DNA of 64,000 nucleotides from Triticum aestivum (GCF_018294505.1 NC_057808.1:229211780-229275779), one strand, 5' to 3'. Positions 1 to 11,229 are shown, counted from the first letter of the stretch. Program-made: numbers and translations. The notes: generated by a model from the letters alone, not told the origin.

Positions 1-38
1 TCATGTGACATAGCCATAGCCAGAAACCCTTATCAGTT

Positions 39-420
39 CTTTCTCACCGACAGGGATCTCGGTCTCACCGAGATGGGATTGCAAACTCTTTGTTTCCCTT
101 CGTAATGTTTTGGTCTAACCGAAATGAGCGATCGGTCCCACCGAGTTCGCAATGCAAACTCTCTGTTTCCTTTTTGTAACATTTCGGTCTCACCGAAATG
201 AGCGATCGGTCCCATCGAGTTTGCCTGACCAACTCTCTGTTTGCGTATTACTGAAATCGGTCTCACCGAGTTCATGTGATCGGTCTCACCGAGATCAAGT
301 TATGCCCTAACCCTAGCACATCGGTTCCACCGAGTTGATCATGTCAGTCCCACCGAAAAACCTAACGTTCACATTTTGAACTGAATCGGTCTGACCAAGT
401 TTCACTATTCGGTCCCACCG
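39..420. repeat. Array of paired CGGTCYCACCG dyad motifs
   Basis: The 11-base motif CGGTCYCACCG and its variants start at 39, 60, 111, 133, 185, 207, 258, 281, 322, 345, 387 and 410. Each is a small inverted repeat (CGGT, three bases, ACCG). Starts alternate between about 22 bases and 41-52 bases, so the motifs come as six pairs, each pair a unit of a decayed tandem repeat of about 64-74 bp. The array lies just upstream of the TATA box in the presumed U3 region of the LTR. Confidence 0.8.
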
Positions 421-462
421 AGTTTGGTAAATTGTGTGTAACGGTTAGATTTTGTGTGGAGG

Positions 463-471
463 CTATATATA
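463..471 (+). promoter_or_regulatory. TATA box of the LTR
   Basis: The sequence ctatatata lies about 43 bases after the last dyad motif and 800 bases before the LTR end, as expected for a U3 promoter. The downstream start site is not determined. Confidence 0.5.
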
Positions 472-1268
472 CCCCTCCACCCAACCTCCATTCATGGGGG
501 AGAGCCATCAGAACATTCCTACACTTCTAGCATTCATTTTCTAAGAGAGAACCACCTACTCATGTGTTGAGACCAAGACATTCCAATCCAACCACAAGAA
601 TCTTGATCTCTAGCCTTCATGAAGTTGCTTTCCACTCAAATCATCTTTCCACCATATACAAATCTGTGAGAGAGAGTTGAGTGTTGGGGAGACTATCATT
701 TGAAGCACAAGAAGGAGTTCATCATCAACACACCATCTATTACCTTTTGGAGAGTGGTGTCTCCTAGATTGGTTAGGTGTCACTTGGGAGCCTCCATCAA
801 GATTGTGGAATTGAACGAAGGAGTTTGTAAGGGAAAGGAGATCGCCTACTTAGTGAAGATATACCCTAGTGAGGCAAGTCCTTTGTGGGCGATGGCCATG
901 GTGGGATAGAACAGGTTGCTTCTTTGTGGACCCTTTGTGGGTGGAGCCATCTGTGAACTCGCGCAGCCGTTACCCTTCGTGGGTTGAAGTCTCCATCAAC
1001 GTGGATGTACGATAGCACCACCTATTGGAACCACGCCAAAAATCTCCGTGTCTACATTGCGTTTGCTCCCTCCAAACTCCTCCCCTTTACCTTCATATGT
1101 AATGATTTACATTCCGCGGCTATACTCTTAGAATTGCATGTGTAGGTTGATTGCTTGACTTGTGCTAAGTTGCTAAAATCTGCCAAGACATAACATTGGG
1201 AAAATGCTAGATTTTTTTTTGTCAAGTAGTCTAATCACCCCCTCTCTAGACATACTTTCGATCCTACA

Positions 1269-2934
1269 CTTTTGTATCCATACACATTTGTAAGTACGTG
1301 CATATAGCAAAAACTTAATTATACTCGCAGTACACGTCTCTCTCTATATACACACGTGAAAATGCACGTTTTAACATTATGATGCGGTTTTGGTAAAAGT
1401 AGAAACGCAACACTAGTCAAGCTTGTGAAACGACTCAATGCAAAAGAAATGCAAAAACGCTCATTTGATTGTTTACTTTAGCTTCCTTATCTGTGTGGTT
1501 TTTTCTCTATGATACTTTGTATGGAGTATCTCACTCGTCGGGAAGGCATGCAAATTCCCAAACCGCTTCGTACACCTTGTATCAATTTTTTTGCCCAAGA
1601 AGTTGTGTCGTGCAATTGGAATTCCAACTTGAGTAACTACTAGTAGTAGGAGTACTAGCCAGGGATCGAGTGTGCGAGATGAATGCATATATGAAATGCA
1701 AAAAAGACAGAGGGATGTGATGGTTGCTTGTCCGCTTATTTTACCTGGCCACTTATTACTGGGAGTGGTGATATGATGGCTTTACTGTCGCGCCACGAGC
1801 GGGGTGACACTCCCGTGCATCGCCGCCCTCTACGCTAGGGCTACCTCCGTCGTGGTTTCTTAGTCCCCCATGTAATTTGACTGAAGACTTAACTAACAAA
1901 ATGTTAGTGCATGTCAACAAAAACTGTATCATTGGATTCATGTTTGAACATAGTTTTCAATGACATAATTTTTGGTGACATGCATGAGCATTTGGCTAGT
2001 TAAATTTATGGTCAAAATTTGGCACAGATTACAATGGGGACTAATAAACTAGGACGGAGTGCACTGCACAGAACATTGAAATGCATTGATCGGGGAGTTG
2101 TTTATTTTAATAGAGTATGTGGGGGTCATCTCATGTGTAACAAATATCAATAGGTTTCTTCGGATATTATATCTTCTCTAGAGCTCACAAGCATCCGGGT
2201 GAATATTAAATGTAGGCTAAATAGATAAAAAATATCTTTTGCAAACAAAAGCGTTTAACTGTTCAACCTGCATCCAAAACTTTTAAAGAAATTACACTTA
2301 TTATGCTTTGCAAATAATGATCTTTAAGAATTATTTTTTGAGTATCGATTTGTTTATTTTTCCTAGACCACCATAAATGTAAATCAGGATGACTTGGAAG
2401 GGGGCAGAGGAGATGGCGAGTTGGAGGGGGATCATGGTGGTGGTCGGCAATGCAGCCTGAAAGAATGCATGAGAGGAGTTGGGGGCAGGGGGTTATCTAC
2501 TAATGAGGAGTGGAGTACGGGGGTATTTTTGCAAAACTGACATAGTTTGTCTCAGATGCATTGGATGTAAATCGAATGATTGTAAATGAAGCATAGCAGG
2601 CACACGGTCATCACCAACTTAGCTTTTTATAGGAGTAGTGATATAGATAGAGATATACTCCTACTAGTGAGTTGCATGTTCTTTCCACGTGAGTTTTGAG
2701 ATATCGTTACAACACAATGTTAGTAACAAACAACTCACACTTACATATTACATCTTTGCAAATGGAAAACCTTAGCTGCATAGTGGTCCAATACATGTAT
2801 ATGACACATTATATGTATGGACCTCAAGGCTAAATTCATGAATATGCAAAGATAGTGTTGTGGCATTTGGTTGCAATTCTCCGGGAAAGATATATGTGCC
2901 GTAAGAAATGTTTCATCATAAGTCTTTCACCATT
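1269..2934. other. AT-rich intergenic DNA, no gene seen
   Basis: I find no reading frame with recognisable protein similarity, no RNA gene and no clear element ends here. Short open frames (1473-1688 and 1756-1941, minus) have no family features. Confidence 0.6.
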
Positions 2935-3095
2935 AGTAAAAATTCACAATTGTATTTCATTTTAAGCTCGGATTATGAGCTTTGCTGGACCTTGAGACTT
3001 CGTTATGTTTTTATTTAATAATATGGCTGCATGCATCGATTGATGCACAGGCCAGGGGTTATCCCGCTTTTCAAAAAAAGTAAAAATTCACAATT
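2935..3095 (+). repeat. 17-bp target-site duplication around the LINE tail
   Basis: The 17-mer agtaaaaattcacaatt occurs at 2935-2951 and again, without mismatch, at 3079-3095, flanking the 127-bp insert. Long variable duplications are the hallmark of target-primed reverse transcription by LINE machinery. Confidence 0.85.
2952..3078 (+). mobile_element. 5'-truncated LINE (or LINE-mobilised) tail
   Basis: A 127-bp insert between two identical 17-mers. It contains a stretch ('atggctgcatgcatcg' then 'ggccaggggttatcc') that resembles the 3' ends of grass LINEs, and it ends in an A-rich tail (caaaaaaa) at 3072-3079. No coding sequence is left; the insertion is a dead-on-arrival copy in plus orientation. 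A SINE-like transcript mobilised in trans is an alternative. Confidence 0.7.
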
Positions 3096-3120
3096 AATCT
3101 CATAAATGGCAAGCGAGAAC

Positions 3121-3230
3121 TCTAATGGAGCAAAAGCATACAAGGAAGATTCTAGACAAAACCATAAATGGATACACTTTTATTCAAGCGCGATACTCTA
3201 ATAGAGCAAGATCATGCATGGAAGGTTCTA
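3121..3230. repeat. Imperfect direct repeat, period about 76 bp
   Basis: A segment from 3121 (tctaatggagcaaaagcat, running on to about 3154) recurs at 3197-3230 with about seven differences. It lies downstream of the minus-strand pseudogene at 3284-3990, in what would be its 3' flank. Confidence 0.6.
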
Positions 3231-3283
3231 TACTAAGTAAGAAGTTTCCACATGCTTAGACAGCGGCTTACATTGAGCGAAGA

Positions 3284-3990
3284 CTAATAATGAATAGTTA
3301 ACTTGGTAATGCATATGCCCAAGTGAACCTCCTTGGAGTCCCCAAGCATCATCTTGGGGTTAACAATTGCATGAACCCAACCCTGTTCCATGTCCACCTT
3401 GTTGTGAATGGAGCAGCTCACCACAATCTCATTCAGCGTGAGGGAGGCTCCGAGGTCTCCCTCGTACACCGAAGGGGCATTAACAGTGAGCACGCACCTG
3501 TACAGTGGCCTTGTGTCGGCGTTGGCAGCATTGCCCCTAACGCACATGACAGACATGGGGCAACGGCCTTCGCGGGCCTTACCGGTGCCCACGGCTAAAA
3601 GGAAGACGATGTGATCCTCCTCCGCGACTAGCAGGCATCAGTGATCCTCCAGCGACTCTGGCACGGCGGACGGGTAGCACGTCTCATACTTGATGTTCGC
3701 CGTGAGCCAGGAGTGATTGTCGGATGATGCCGTGAGGTGATGCACGAGGCTCGCTGGCGAGCCCTCAAACGGCGGCGTGAACTCATAGCAGTAGCAGGGC
3801 ACGTGCACGCATCTAGACCTATGCTCCGCCACCGAGTGGTAGTCGACGTACCTCTCACAGCCGAAACCCTATAGACGCAGGGCACCATGCAGGCTTTGAC
3901 TAGGCTGTCCATGCATGAAGCGGGAATGTAGGGGACGTCGCGCCCGCCGCATGGAGCGCAGGAGTGGCACACGAAGCGGTAGATCGTGTA
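3284..3990 (-). pseudogene. Decayed protein-coding remnant of unknown family
   Basis: On the minus strand, three open stretches in different frames look like one decayed coding region. An upstream part (about 3990-3880) has a Cys/His-rich segment around 'CHSCAPCGGRD'. A middle part (3832-3638) contains 'CVHVPCYCYEFTPPFEG', and a distal part (3592-3284) ends at a TAA. The change of frame near 3870 and the break between 3638 and 3592 argue for frameshifts, or for small introns I cannot place. The open frame upstream of 3990 runs into a MITE end, so the true start is lost. Codon third positions are GC-rich, unlike the AT-rich flanks, which supports a former gene. I do not recognise the family and assign no function. 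Confidence 0.4.
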
Positions 3991-4000
3991 CTTACTAGTA

Positions 4001-4075
4001 CTCCCTCCGTTTCTTTCTACTAGTTTGCATATGATTCCAAACACCACGTAGACACTTTCGCTGACCAGAAACACG
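4001..4075. mobile_element. Stowaway-type MITE end (fragment)
   Basis: A TA dinucleotide (3999-4000) is followed by ctccctccgtttctttctac, the inverted-repeat end typical of Triticeae Stowaway (Tc1/Mariner) MITEs. I cannot find the matching inverted end (acggagggag) nearby, so only one end remains or the other is too diverged. The right boundary is approximate. Confidence 0.6.
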
Positions 4076-4699
4076 GACTACATAGTACAGTAGTACCATT
4101 TTAAAAATATATTAGTATCATTGTTACTGGTCAGCCGGTGCAAGTTCTAGCCCCTGGTGTTTTATCCTCTTTTTAGTAATGATATCTTGCGATTGTTCGC
4201 CATGAGCCCAATCATGGCGAATGCCCACATAACCGTCAGATTTCCATCTGACGGTGGCCTTTTTTTAAGCTATTGTATTTGACAAAACTTCCACCCTTAC
4301 ACATGTCATGTAACCGCGACGCGGGCGTTTGCAACTGCCATGTCTCCCAGTGAACGTTAGCTGGGGATTGGCGTTAACACCGATGGCGGTTCGTAGTCGT
4401 TCCACGCTCTGGTGCTAGTATAGTACAGCAGAGTCCTACTCCACTGTACTACTCGGGCATAGTGGTAGGTACTGTAGTTTATTGTACTACTAGTACTGTG
4501 ATCACTCATCTTGTCTGGCATCGATATGACCCTACGCTGCTGGGATGTGTCTCACAAGTCAAGCGGCGTGCTGCTGCTACATTGTTATCATCACTTGTCC
4601 ACTTCCCGCAGCACATATTTGCTTCTCCATCCTCATCCGCACATAATCGTCCATCCCTGCTAGGTGCCTCCCCCCTCTTCCGAATTCCAAGCACTAACA

Positions 4700-6005
4700 A
4701 TGGCAGAACCGAGCAGCGTCCGCCGAAAGAGTGGCTGGAATTTGCTCCCCACAGAGGTAATCAAACTCATTGTTTCGCATGTGGACAATCGCAGTACCAT
4801 GCCGCTCGCGGTGTGCTCGTCGAGGCTATACGTTTACTCAAAGCCCTCATGCCGGAGCTTTTTAAGCCAGCTCCCTGCTTGCTGATGATGTTTGATCTTC
4901 AGAAATGGCATGTCACGCAGCATAACGATCATAGGGTGGCGAGCATCAACCCCCTTGACTGCAATTCGATCCCCGTCACCCTCAACTACATTAATGGTAT
5001 GTACTGGGTCAGCATGAACACGTCTTGGATGGTGCTCGTCGACGGTCGCAGCAGCTGGATGCTCGTGGAGGTCTACACCCGGTGATTGATCCCCCTTCCA
5101 TCCATTAACACTGCACTCCTTTGGCACCCCGGCCCAGAATACTGGAATCTTACAGTAGCCAACATGATATACCATGTCTGATTTGCTCAAGGTTTTAATC
5201 TGCCAAGTACCCACAAGATTTGTGAATTATAAAGATTTCAGGCTAATTGCGTTCTTCAACCGCCGTTCTCGCCTATTTGACAGGTCACTGCGGTAAGTGG
5301 ATAAATCTGCACGTCCATCGCAGGATCATACTCCTCCATGGCTCTCTGATGCCATTGAACACAAGGGCTTCATTTACGCCGTGGACTCCCTCTATGGCTG
5401 GACGTATTGGTCACCTACTCCAGTCATCACTACAAACAGTTTTTACAAAAGTATGTTACTTTCCTATGATATCATGATGGCTTATTTATACTACTGTCAA
5501 CATTTACTGAAAAAATATTCATGCTCATAACATGATGTTCTTAAGATTGACTACAGTACGAGCCCTTTTTTATTTGACTCCAACTTGATATGATGTTGTA
5601 GGCCACCTGGTGTCCCTACCCTTCCTAATCCCAGAACCTTTCAAAGAAAAGTGACATAGCAGTTACAGGTGGTTCCTGGCTCGATCAAACGACAGCGAAC
5701 GACTGATGATCGTTCGCACATACCGGACATGTTGTTTCTCGGAATACAGTCACACTCACGGCATGGTCTTTGAGCACGATCCCAGCTTCTCCGGGCCTTC
5801 AGGATTTTTTTACTGGAGGCCGGTAAGTAGCCTTGGTACACGCTCTCTATTTCTTGGACTGAATTATCCGATTAACCAGGAGATAACCGATGGCAAGTAT
5901 CATGATGGCAACGCGGTTTCGTTCATCACGCAAAACTGTGGGTACACAACAAACCATGCGTCTCTCCATGCGCCATACCCTGATATGTGCCTCCATGCTC
6001 TGTAG
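4700..6005 (+). pseudogene. F-box/DUF295-type gene, decayed
   Basis: Starting at the ATG at 4700, the frame encodes an F-box-like segment (residues 13-40, 'WNLLPTEVIKLIVSHVDN'). After a frame change near 4850, the DUF295 part follows: 'WMVLVDGRSSWMLVEVYTR' to 5085, then about 5180-5430 with 'KDFRLIAFFNRRSRLFDRS'. The C-terminal piece runs about 5670-6005 and includes 'SLFLGLNYPINQEITDGK'. F-box/DUF295 proteins are a large grass family; F-box proteins are SCF ubiquitin-ligase adaptors, and the targets of this group are mostly unknown. Breaks seen: the frameshift near 4850, a stop after 5085, an in-frame TAA at 5294-5296, and further stops between 5430 and 5640. A stretch between 5440 and 5600 could be a former intron. 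With this many lesions it cannot encode a full protein. A TATA box was not identified. Confidence 0.8.
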
Positions 6006-7060
6006 CCCAAACTAGGAGAGACGGTCGCAAGTATCAGACTTCGACCTGCTGCCTGGAGTTTCCCCTGTCAGGCACCCATCTGGTTCAAGCCGCAAGCCAA
6101 TCTCCATAGCTTAATAAAGAGTAACGTCTCACTGAGCCAGTTAGTTAGATGCGTACACTTGGTGTAGTAGGATCTTTATTTAGTTTGATGCATACACTTG
6201 TTCTTTTCTAGTATCCCTTTTGTAATGTTGGCTGATGTTTGGTTTGGAAGAGAGAGCCGCGTCTTTACTCTTATGGCCTACTTACTGCTTTTGTTGCATG
6301 CCCCCAGCACTAGTTGCTGCTACTGTTTTCAATGTACAATCAGTAATATATTTTGTCTGTTGGTTGAATAAATGTGTTGTTAGAACGACAAACATAATAT
6401 TTTGGAAGTCGTTGCACAGTCAGATCCTTTAGTGCCATGTACGTAGCGAATACTATTTTTGGTACATAACACATTTTCCAATTCACATGCAGCCCTGTGA
6501 TGAAGGCCCAATAGAGGAGCCCATAATTAACTTTAAGGGGGGCTCTCACATGAACCCGGCCCAGGTACATGCTCATGGTCCCCTAAACATAATAAATAAA
6601 TAAAGCTAAATGCTCATGCACCAATTTGAAAAGTCAAATTTTAACAATAGGATATTATTTCCTATGAGAGTGCCGTTACATTCAATCGATATTATTCTTA
6701 GACAAATATAGCGACCAATCTTTTTTCTCCCACCATTTTCTTCCTGCAACCAGTGGACCCATGCAAATCGTAGTCAATGTGGTAAATAGTTTGGGTCCAT
6801 TATTATTTTTTGATAAGAATGCCCAACACATTGGCGACACAGGTTTATCCCAGGGCTTGTGAATGTGCTCGGCTTCACACCTCAAGAAGAAAATTGTCTA
6901 AAAAACCTAAAGAAGAAAAAGGTGCTCAACAACATTTTACAATAAGTTGTAGCCATATAAAATTAATTCTTATAATCCAGCAGAATGAGTTTTTGGGTCT
7001 GGGTCCAGCCGCCAAAACCAAACCTGCGCCAGCGGGAGTGTCTGTTCCCGCCTTCTACGG
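6006..7060. other. Intergenic DNA downstream of the F-box pseudogene
   Basis: The sequence contains an AATAAA-like signal at about 6113 (cttaataaagag), which may be the old poly(A) region of the F-box gene. Otherwise I see only AT-rich DNA and short open frames without family features. The left limit of the following repeat-rich element was not found. Confidence 0.5.
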
Positions 7061-7078
7061 CTGCTTGCGCTACGGTGC

Positions 7079-9390
7079 ATGCATCCCCGCCCTGTCGTAC
7101 CTCGAAATGCTAGCCAGGTCATCCCTCTACTCCCCCTGACATCATATTCTTCTCCGGCGACGGCAACCCACCCCGCACCAGAACCAGGTAACCCTCGTAC
7201 TCCCCTTCGCCTATGGCCACACTGCCGCATCTTCCCCGGATCCAGTTCATTCCCGTCCGAGGCATAGCAGTCGTCCCCTACCTTGGTGCGCTCGCAGCGG
7301 CGCCGCCGTCCGGCCTTGTCCACATAGTGAATCGGGAGAGGAATGCAGTTGTGACTTGTGAGTATGAGAGTACGGACCCACCAGCTCCACTCCCAAACGC
7401 AAGCAAGTGCCTCTTTACTACTCAGAAGCACCCCTCGATTTTTTACTGTAATCCAGCATTCTCAGATCTGGGACCCACATCATTGTCAATGTATAGTCAA
7501 TTAACAACAGAATTGCACAACGTATAGTCAATTAGCGACAGAATTGCACAAGCATTTGTTTTTTGAGGATTTGCTCAGATGGAGCAGGGTATAATCTGGG
7601 TTGTGCGGTCTCTGTGGCCCGTCTAACAACATGACCAACCGAGCAGTTTTTTCTTAGGGAAAATAGGTAGCCCACCATTTCTTTTTGAAGAATACCCATC
7701 GAGGCCTATTTGTTCTCTCTGACTGACTGGGTTGCAAATCTTTCAAGACGAGGAGGGATGCATTCCGGCCTATCCAGAATATGGGCAGAAAATCTTAAAA
7801 GTAATATAGAAATGGGCTGTGAATTCCAAAAGAAAAAAGCAAATGGGCAATTAATTTTCTTTTTTGTTTTTGTTCTTCGTTGATATTTTATATTTCATTG
7901 GATTTTAGCATAACATAGTATTACTTTATTTTTAAATTATTTTTAGTATGGCTCCTAATTTTGGCATTAAAAATATTTCGTACACCAACAAAAATATGTG
8001 AATTTCTAAAGTTTCGCATATTTTTTAGTTCAAATTTTTAACCCTGGTACTGACCAGAAAATGGGCAGCAATTCTAAAAATGGAAAATGCGCTGCAACAA
8101 ATTCCATATGAATTAGCAAATGGGCAGTACTGTACACGCCACAGATTTTGAGGCTGACTTGTTTACGCAAGGCTTTGTCAACTTATAGTCAACACACGAT
8201 TCTAGTAGCGGTGATTGTTGGATGTCCATCCAACGGCCGACGTGCTTCTTTAATCTTTGATCTTCCTGCTCCAGCCGCCTAAACCAGCTGCCTCCTCTTA
8301 TGGCCGGCTGTGATGCCACGCAGGCTTCACCGGCCCACCCTACTCCCTCCGCTAGCCTGGCCATCCCTCTACCCACCAATACCACTTGTTATTCTCCGGT
8401 GATGGCAGCCTCACTCCGCAGTCGAACCAGTCAACCGTCATACTCCCCTCAGCGTGGGCATCCACTGTTATGTCTTTGCTGGCTCTGGGTCGTTCCATTC
8501 CTAGGTCTCACCGTCGTCCATCATGTTAGTGCTCTAGGCGCGACGTGCTCAATGTGGTCAACCTTCAACCAACGACAGCCATCGGAATAGGGATGTACGT
8601 GGAGAGGCTGACAGTAGGGACCCCCGCGGTCCGGACGCACGCAAGCAACTGCCTCCTTATTACGTGAAAAATGATTCCCCCCCCCCCTTGACATCTGGGG
8701 TGCACTGGTTCGGAGGTTGACCTGTGGGCCTACTAAGTTGACGTGTACGCACGCAAGCAACTGCCTCCTCATTACGCACAAAAAAATGAATACTCCCCTG
8801 CTAGTTGGGACCCACCATATTCCGAGCCTGACTTGTGTGCCTACTAAGTTGAGGGGACGCATGATTTGTAAACTTAGTCAATATAAACGATTCGAGCTGT
8901 AGTGAGCGTACGATGTCCATCCAACGGACGTCGTGCTTCTTCAACCTGTGGTCTTCTTGCTCCAACCGCCCAAACCATTGTCGGTCGTGCCGCCTGCTCC
9001 AGCGTCTCGTGGCTGGTTGTGCTCGCCTCACCACCCCACACTACTCCCATCGCTGGCCTGGCCATCCCTCTACTCAACCATACCTCTTGTTATTCTCTGA
9101 CGACGGCAGCCTCACACTGCAGTCGAAGCAGTAAACCCTCATACTCCCCTCCACATGGGAAACAATTGCCGAGTCTTCCCCAGCTCCAGGTCATTCCCTT
9201 CCTAGGCCTCGCCGTCTTCCACCGCCTTGGTGCTCTCGGCGCGGCGTGGTCAACGTGGTCAAGGAACGACTTACATCGGAAGAGGACTGTACATGGAGAG
9301 GCTGACAGCTGGGACCACGACCTAGAAAGGAAGTGCCTCCTTATTATGCGCAAAATAATGATTCCTCCACCTACCAGCGGGGCCTAACGG
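7079..9390. repeat. Three diverged copies of a unit of several hundred bases
   Basis: Copies at about 7079-7440, 8221-8700 and 8911-9390 share an ordered set of blocks: a 'ggccatccctctac' block, 'ttattctccggtgatggcag', 'catactcccctc', a GC-rich 'ttccta/cttggtgctct' block and 'aagtgcctccttatta'. Copies two and three are closest and are about 690 bp apart. Long apparent reading frames in this region (for example 8902-9387) follow the repeats and show no protein family. Confidence 0.75.
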
Positions 9391-9432
9391 AAGGGCCTCT
9401 GTATTTTTGCTTAGCTATATTTCGCGAAAAAA

Positions 9433-9605
9433 GTTCCCCCTTGACAGCTAGGACCCACCAGCTACATCTTCGAACAGAAGGAAGTGCCTCCTTATTACTC
9501 GCAAAATAAAAACCATTCCTCCCCCTGATAGCCGGGACCCACCAGCTATATCTTCGCACGGAAGGAAGTACCTCCTTATCCTCCCTGACAGCTGGGACCC
9601 ACCCG
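9433..9605. repeat. Tandem repeat, 2.5 copies
   Basis: The block 'gacagctaggacccaccagc' followed by a 'cttcg...ggaaggaagt' block recurs with a spacing of roughly 90 bases inside the CACTA-like arm, and a last half copy ends near 9605. Related words also occur near 8690 and 8800. Confidence 0.65.
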
Positions 9606-9894
9606 GTCGAAGCGTACGTAGCATTTTCTGTCTCGTCACGAATGTGTATGTACATACTAGTCGATCGGTCTCTCTGCAACGATGAATCATAACCGAGCAA
9701 GCAGTGGCATCTGTAGAAGTAGAGCCCCTGATGTAGCAGTTCAGGCAGTCCCTTCTAAACCGTGTACACCTACGTACAGCCAGATGCCAAAGAATATGGC
9801 CACGTACGTACACACGGGCGGGGTCGCGAATGCCAACTCGCGCATACATACAACCATGGCTCGTTTAGAAGGAGAGGCAGTGAAGACAACAATG

Positions 9895-10480
9895 GCGTCC
9901 TGTTCATCGGAAACCAACCGGCTAGGTCGGAACGGAGAACTGCATCATGTTCTTCGGGAGGCAATTGGATGCGTCATGTTCATCGGGAGCCAACCGGCTT
10001 GGACAGAACAGCCGAAACGGGGTCTGGCGTACCGCAGTATGGAGGAAACGACCTTCTGTTGACCGGCTACGGTCGAAATAGGATCCTGTTCATTGGGAGG
10101 GGACTAGCGTACTGCAAAACAGAGGAAACAGGCTTGAGTTGGAGCTCCTACGGTCTAGACGGTGTCTTGTTGATCGGGAGGGGTGTGGCATACCGCAAAA
10201 TGGAGGAAACAGACTTGTGTTGCAGCGCCTACGGTCGAAATGGGGTGCTGTTCATCGGGAGGGGTGTGGCATACCGCAAAACGGGACTCCACGGGCTACT
10301 ATTCATCCACCATCTACTGCCTTACTCCAGCCTCCATGGGCTACTGTTCATCCACCGTCAATTTACTCCAGCCTCCACCTGCTACCGTTAATCCACCGCG
10401 TCTTCCTCCTGCCTCCACCAGCTACTGTTCATCCACGGGCTCCTATTCATCCAGCCTATATCGGCATTCAACCAGCCCTC
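9895..10480. repeat. Degenerate minisatellite of the CACTA-like arm
   Basis: Words such as 'gttcatcgggag', 'gcgtaccgcaaaa' and 'cctacggtcgaaa' recur every 60-75 bases from 9895 to 10290. From 10300 to 10480 the array changes to 'ctactgttcatccacc' units with 'ccagcctccac'. Open frames of about 200 codons here (9762-10391, 10183-10719) are by-products of the repeat and are not annotated as genes. Confidence 0.7.
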
Positions 10481-10734
10481 CACGGGGTCCTGTTCGTCCA
10501 CCCCCAACCAACTCGGGTGTGGCGGCCTCCTCGATCTGGGTCCGTTCATTGAGCGGCAATGACCTCTACTACCATGGGGTCCTGTTCATCCAACCCCGAC
10601 CGAGAACTGTTCATCCAACCCCAACCAACCGGCTAGACTCACCACATCTCGACTTGTTCAACCAACCCTCAATGGTCACCATTCATCACGAGGCGGGTTC
10701 GATCGGCTTCAGTATGTAGCAGTAGCGATCAATT

Positions 10735-10895
10735 GCTCGGGTTCAGTTAGCAGCGAAGGAATCGCTCGGGTTCAGTCAGCAGCAAAGGAATCACTCCGGT
10801 TCAGTTAACAGCCAGGGATCGATCGCTCAAATAACATAGCTAGTGCAATCGCTCGGGTTCAGTAAGCAAACTCCTCACTCGGGTTCAGTTAGAGC
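10735..10895. repeat. Subterminal repeats 'tcgggttcagtta'
   Basis: At least five copies of (c)tcgggttcagtta/agc lie between 10735 and 10895, about 340-490 bases from the right end. Short subterminal repeats near the termini are the usual transposase-binding sites of CACTA elements; that role is inferred. Confidence 0.65.
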
Positions 10896-11229
10896 CCAAC
10901 GCTTCACACACACAGAGAAACCTCTGTGCATCACTCGTCCCCGACCACCCACCGTAACCGGGAACTCCCCTAAATTTTTCTCACCCTCGCTTCTACCATG
11001 ATTTTTTCCATCATGGACGGCCCAAAGAATGTCATGCGGGTGCGTTCCCGGCCGATCCAGGACGAAAAGCCCATTTTTTGTCATGATTTATTGTCATAGA
11101 AGTAGGAGCCCGCCACATCTATGATGATACATGGTATTGTCACAATTATCGTCATAGAAGTGTCATAACCATGATAGAAAAAAAATTGTTCGGGCCAAAA
11201 TGTCACGGATGTGTCTTTTTTTTGTAGCG

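Larger units (their letters stand above)
1..1268 (+). mobile_element. Right part of an LTR, left-truncated by the window edge
   Basis: This stretch reads like a plant LTR: a TATA box at 463-471, a transcribed-looking leader after it, and a terminal ...ATCCTACA at 1261-1268 as in LTRs ending in CA. No primer-binding site (TGGTATCAGAG) follows 1268, so this is a 3' LTR or a solo LTR rather than a 5' LTR. The next five bases (CTTTT, 1269-1273) would be the target duplication, but the other end lies outside the window. I recognise the sequence type as common in Triticeae DNA but cannot name the family. The short reading frames inside (for example 700-909) carry no known domain. Confidence 0.6.
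7061..11229 (+). mobile_element. CACTA-like DNA transposon, right arm
   Basis: The right boundary is tttttttttgtagcg at 11215-11229, the complement of a CACTA-type end (C-R-CTACAAAAAAA). The 4 kb to its left consists of diverged direct repeats, as in the long repetitive arms of Triticeae CACTA elements. No transposase is visible, so it is a non-autonomous or truncated copy. The final base pattern (gtagcg instead of gtagtg) indicates a mutated terminus. The left end was not found and the start given is where the repeat-rich DNA begins. A Mutator-type assignment is possible because the target duplication cannot be checked. Confidence 0.5.

Noticed and set aside
39..420. Regularly spaced short repeats that could suggest a CRISPR-like array
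   Set aside because: Repeats are 11 bases, imperfect and unequally spaced, and the context is a plant LTR without cas genes.
6970..7431. Minus-strand frame of 153 codons
   Set aside because: It lies across the first copy of a repeated GC-rich unit, and copies two and three do not keep the frame.
9762..10719. Open frames of 178-209 codons in the CACTA-like arm
   Set aside because: They follow the minisatellite period, overlap in two frames and show no protein family.
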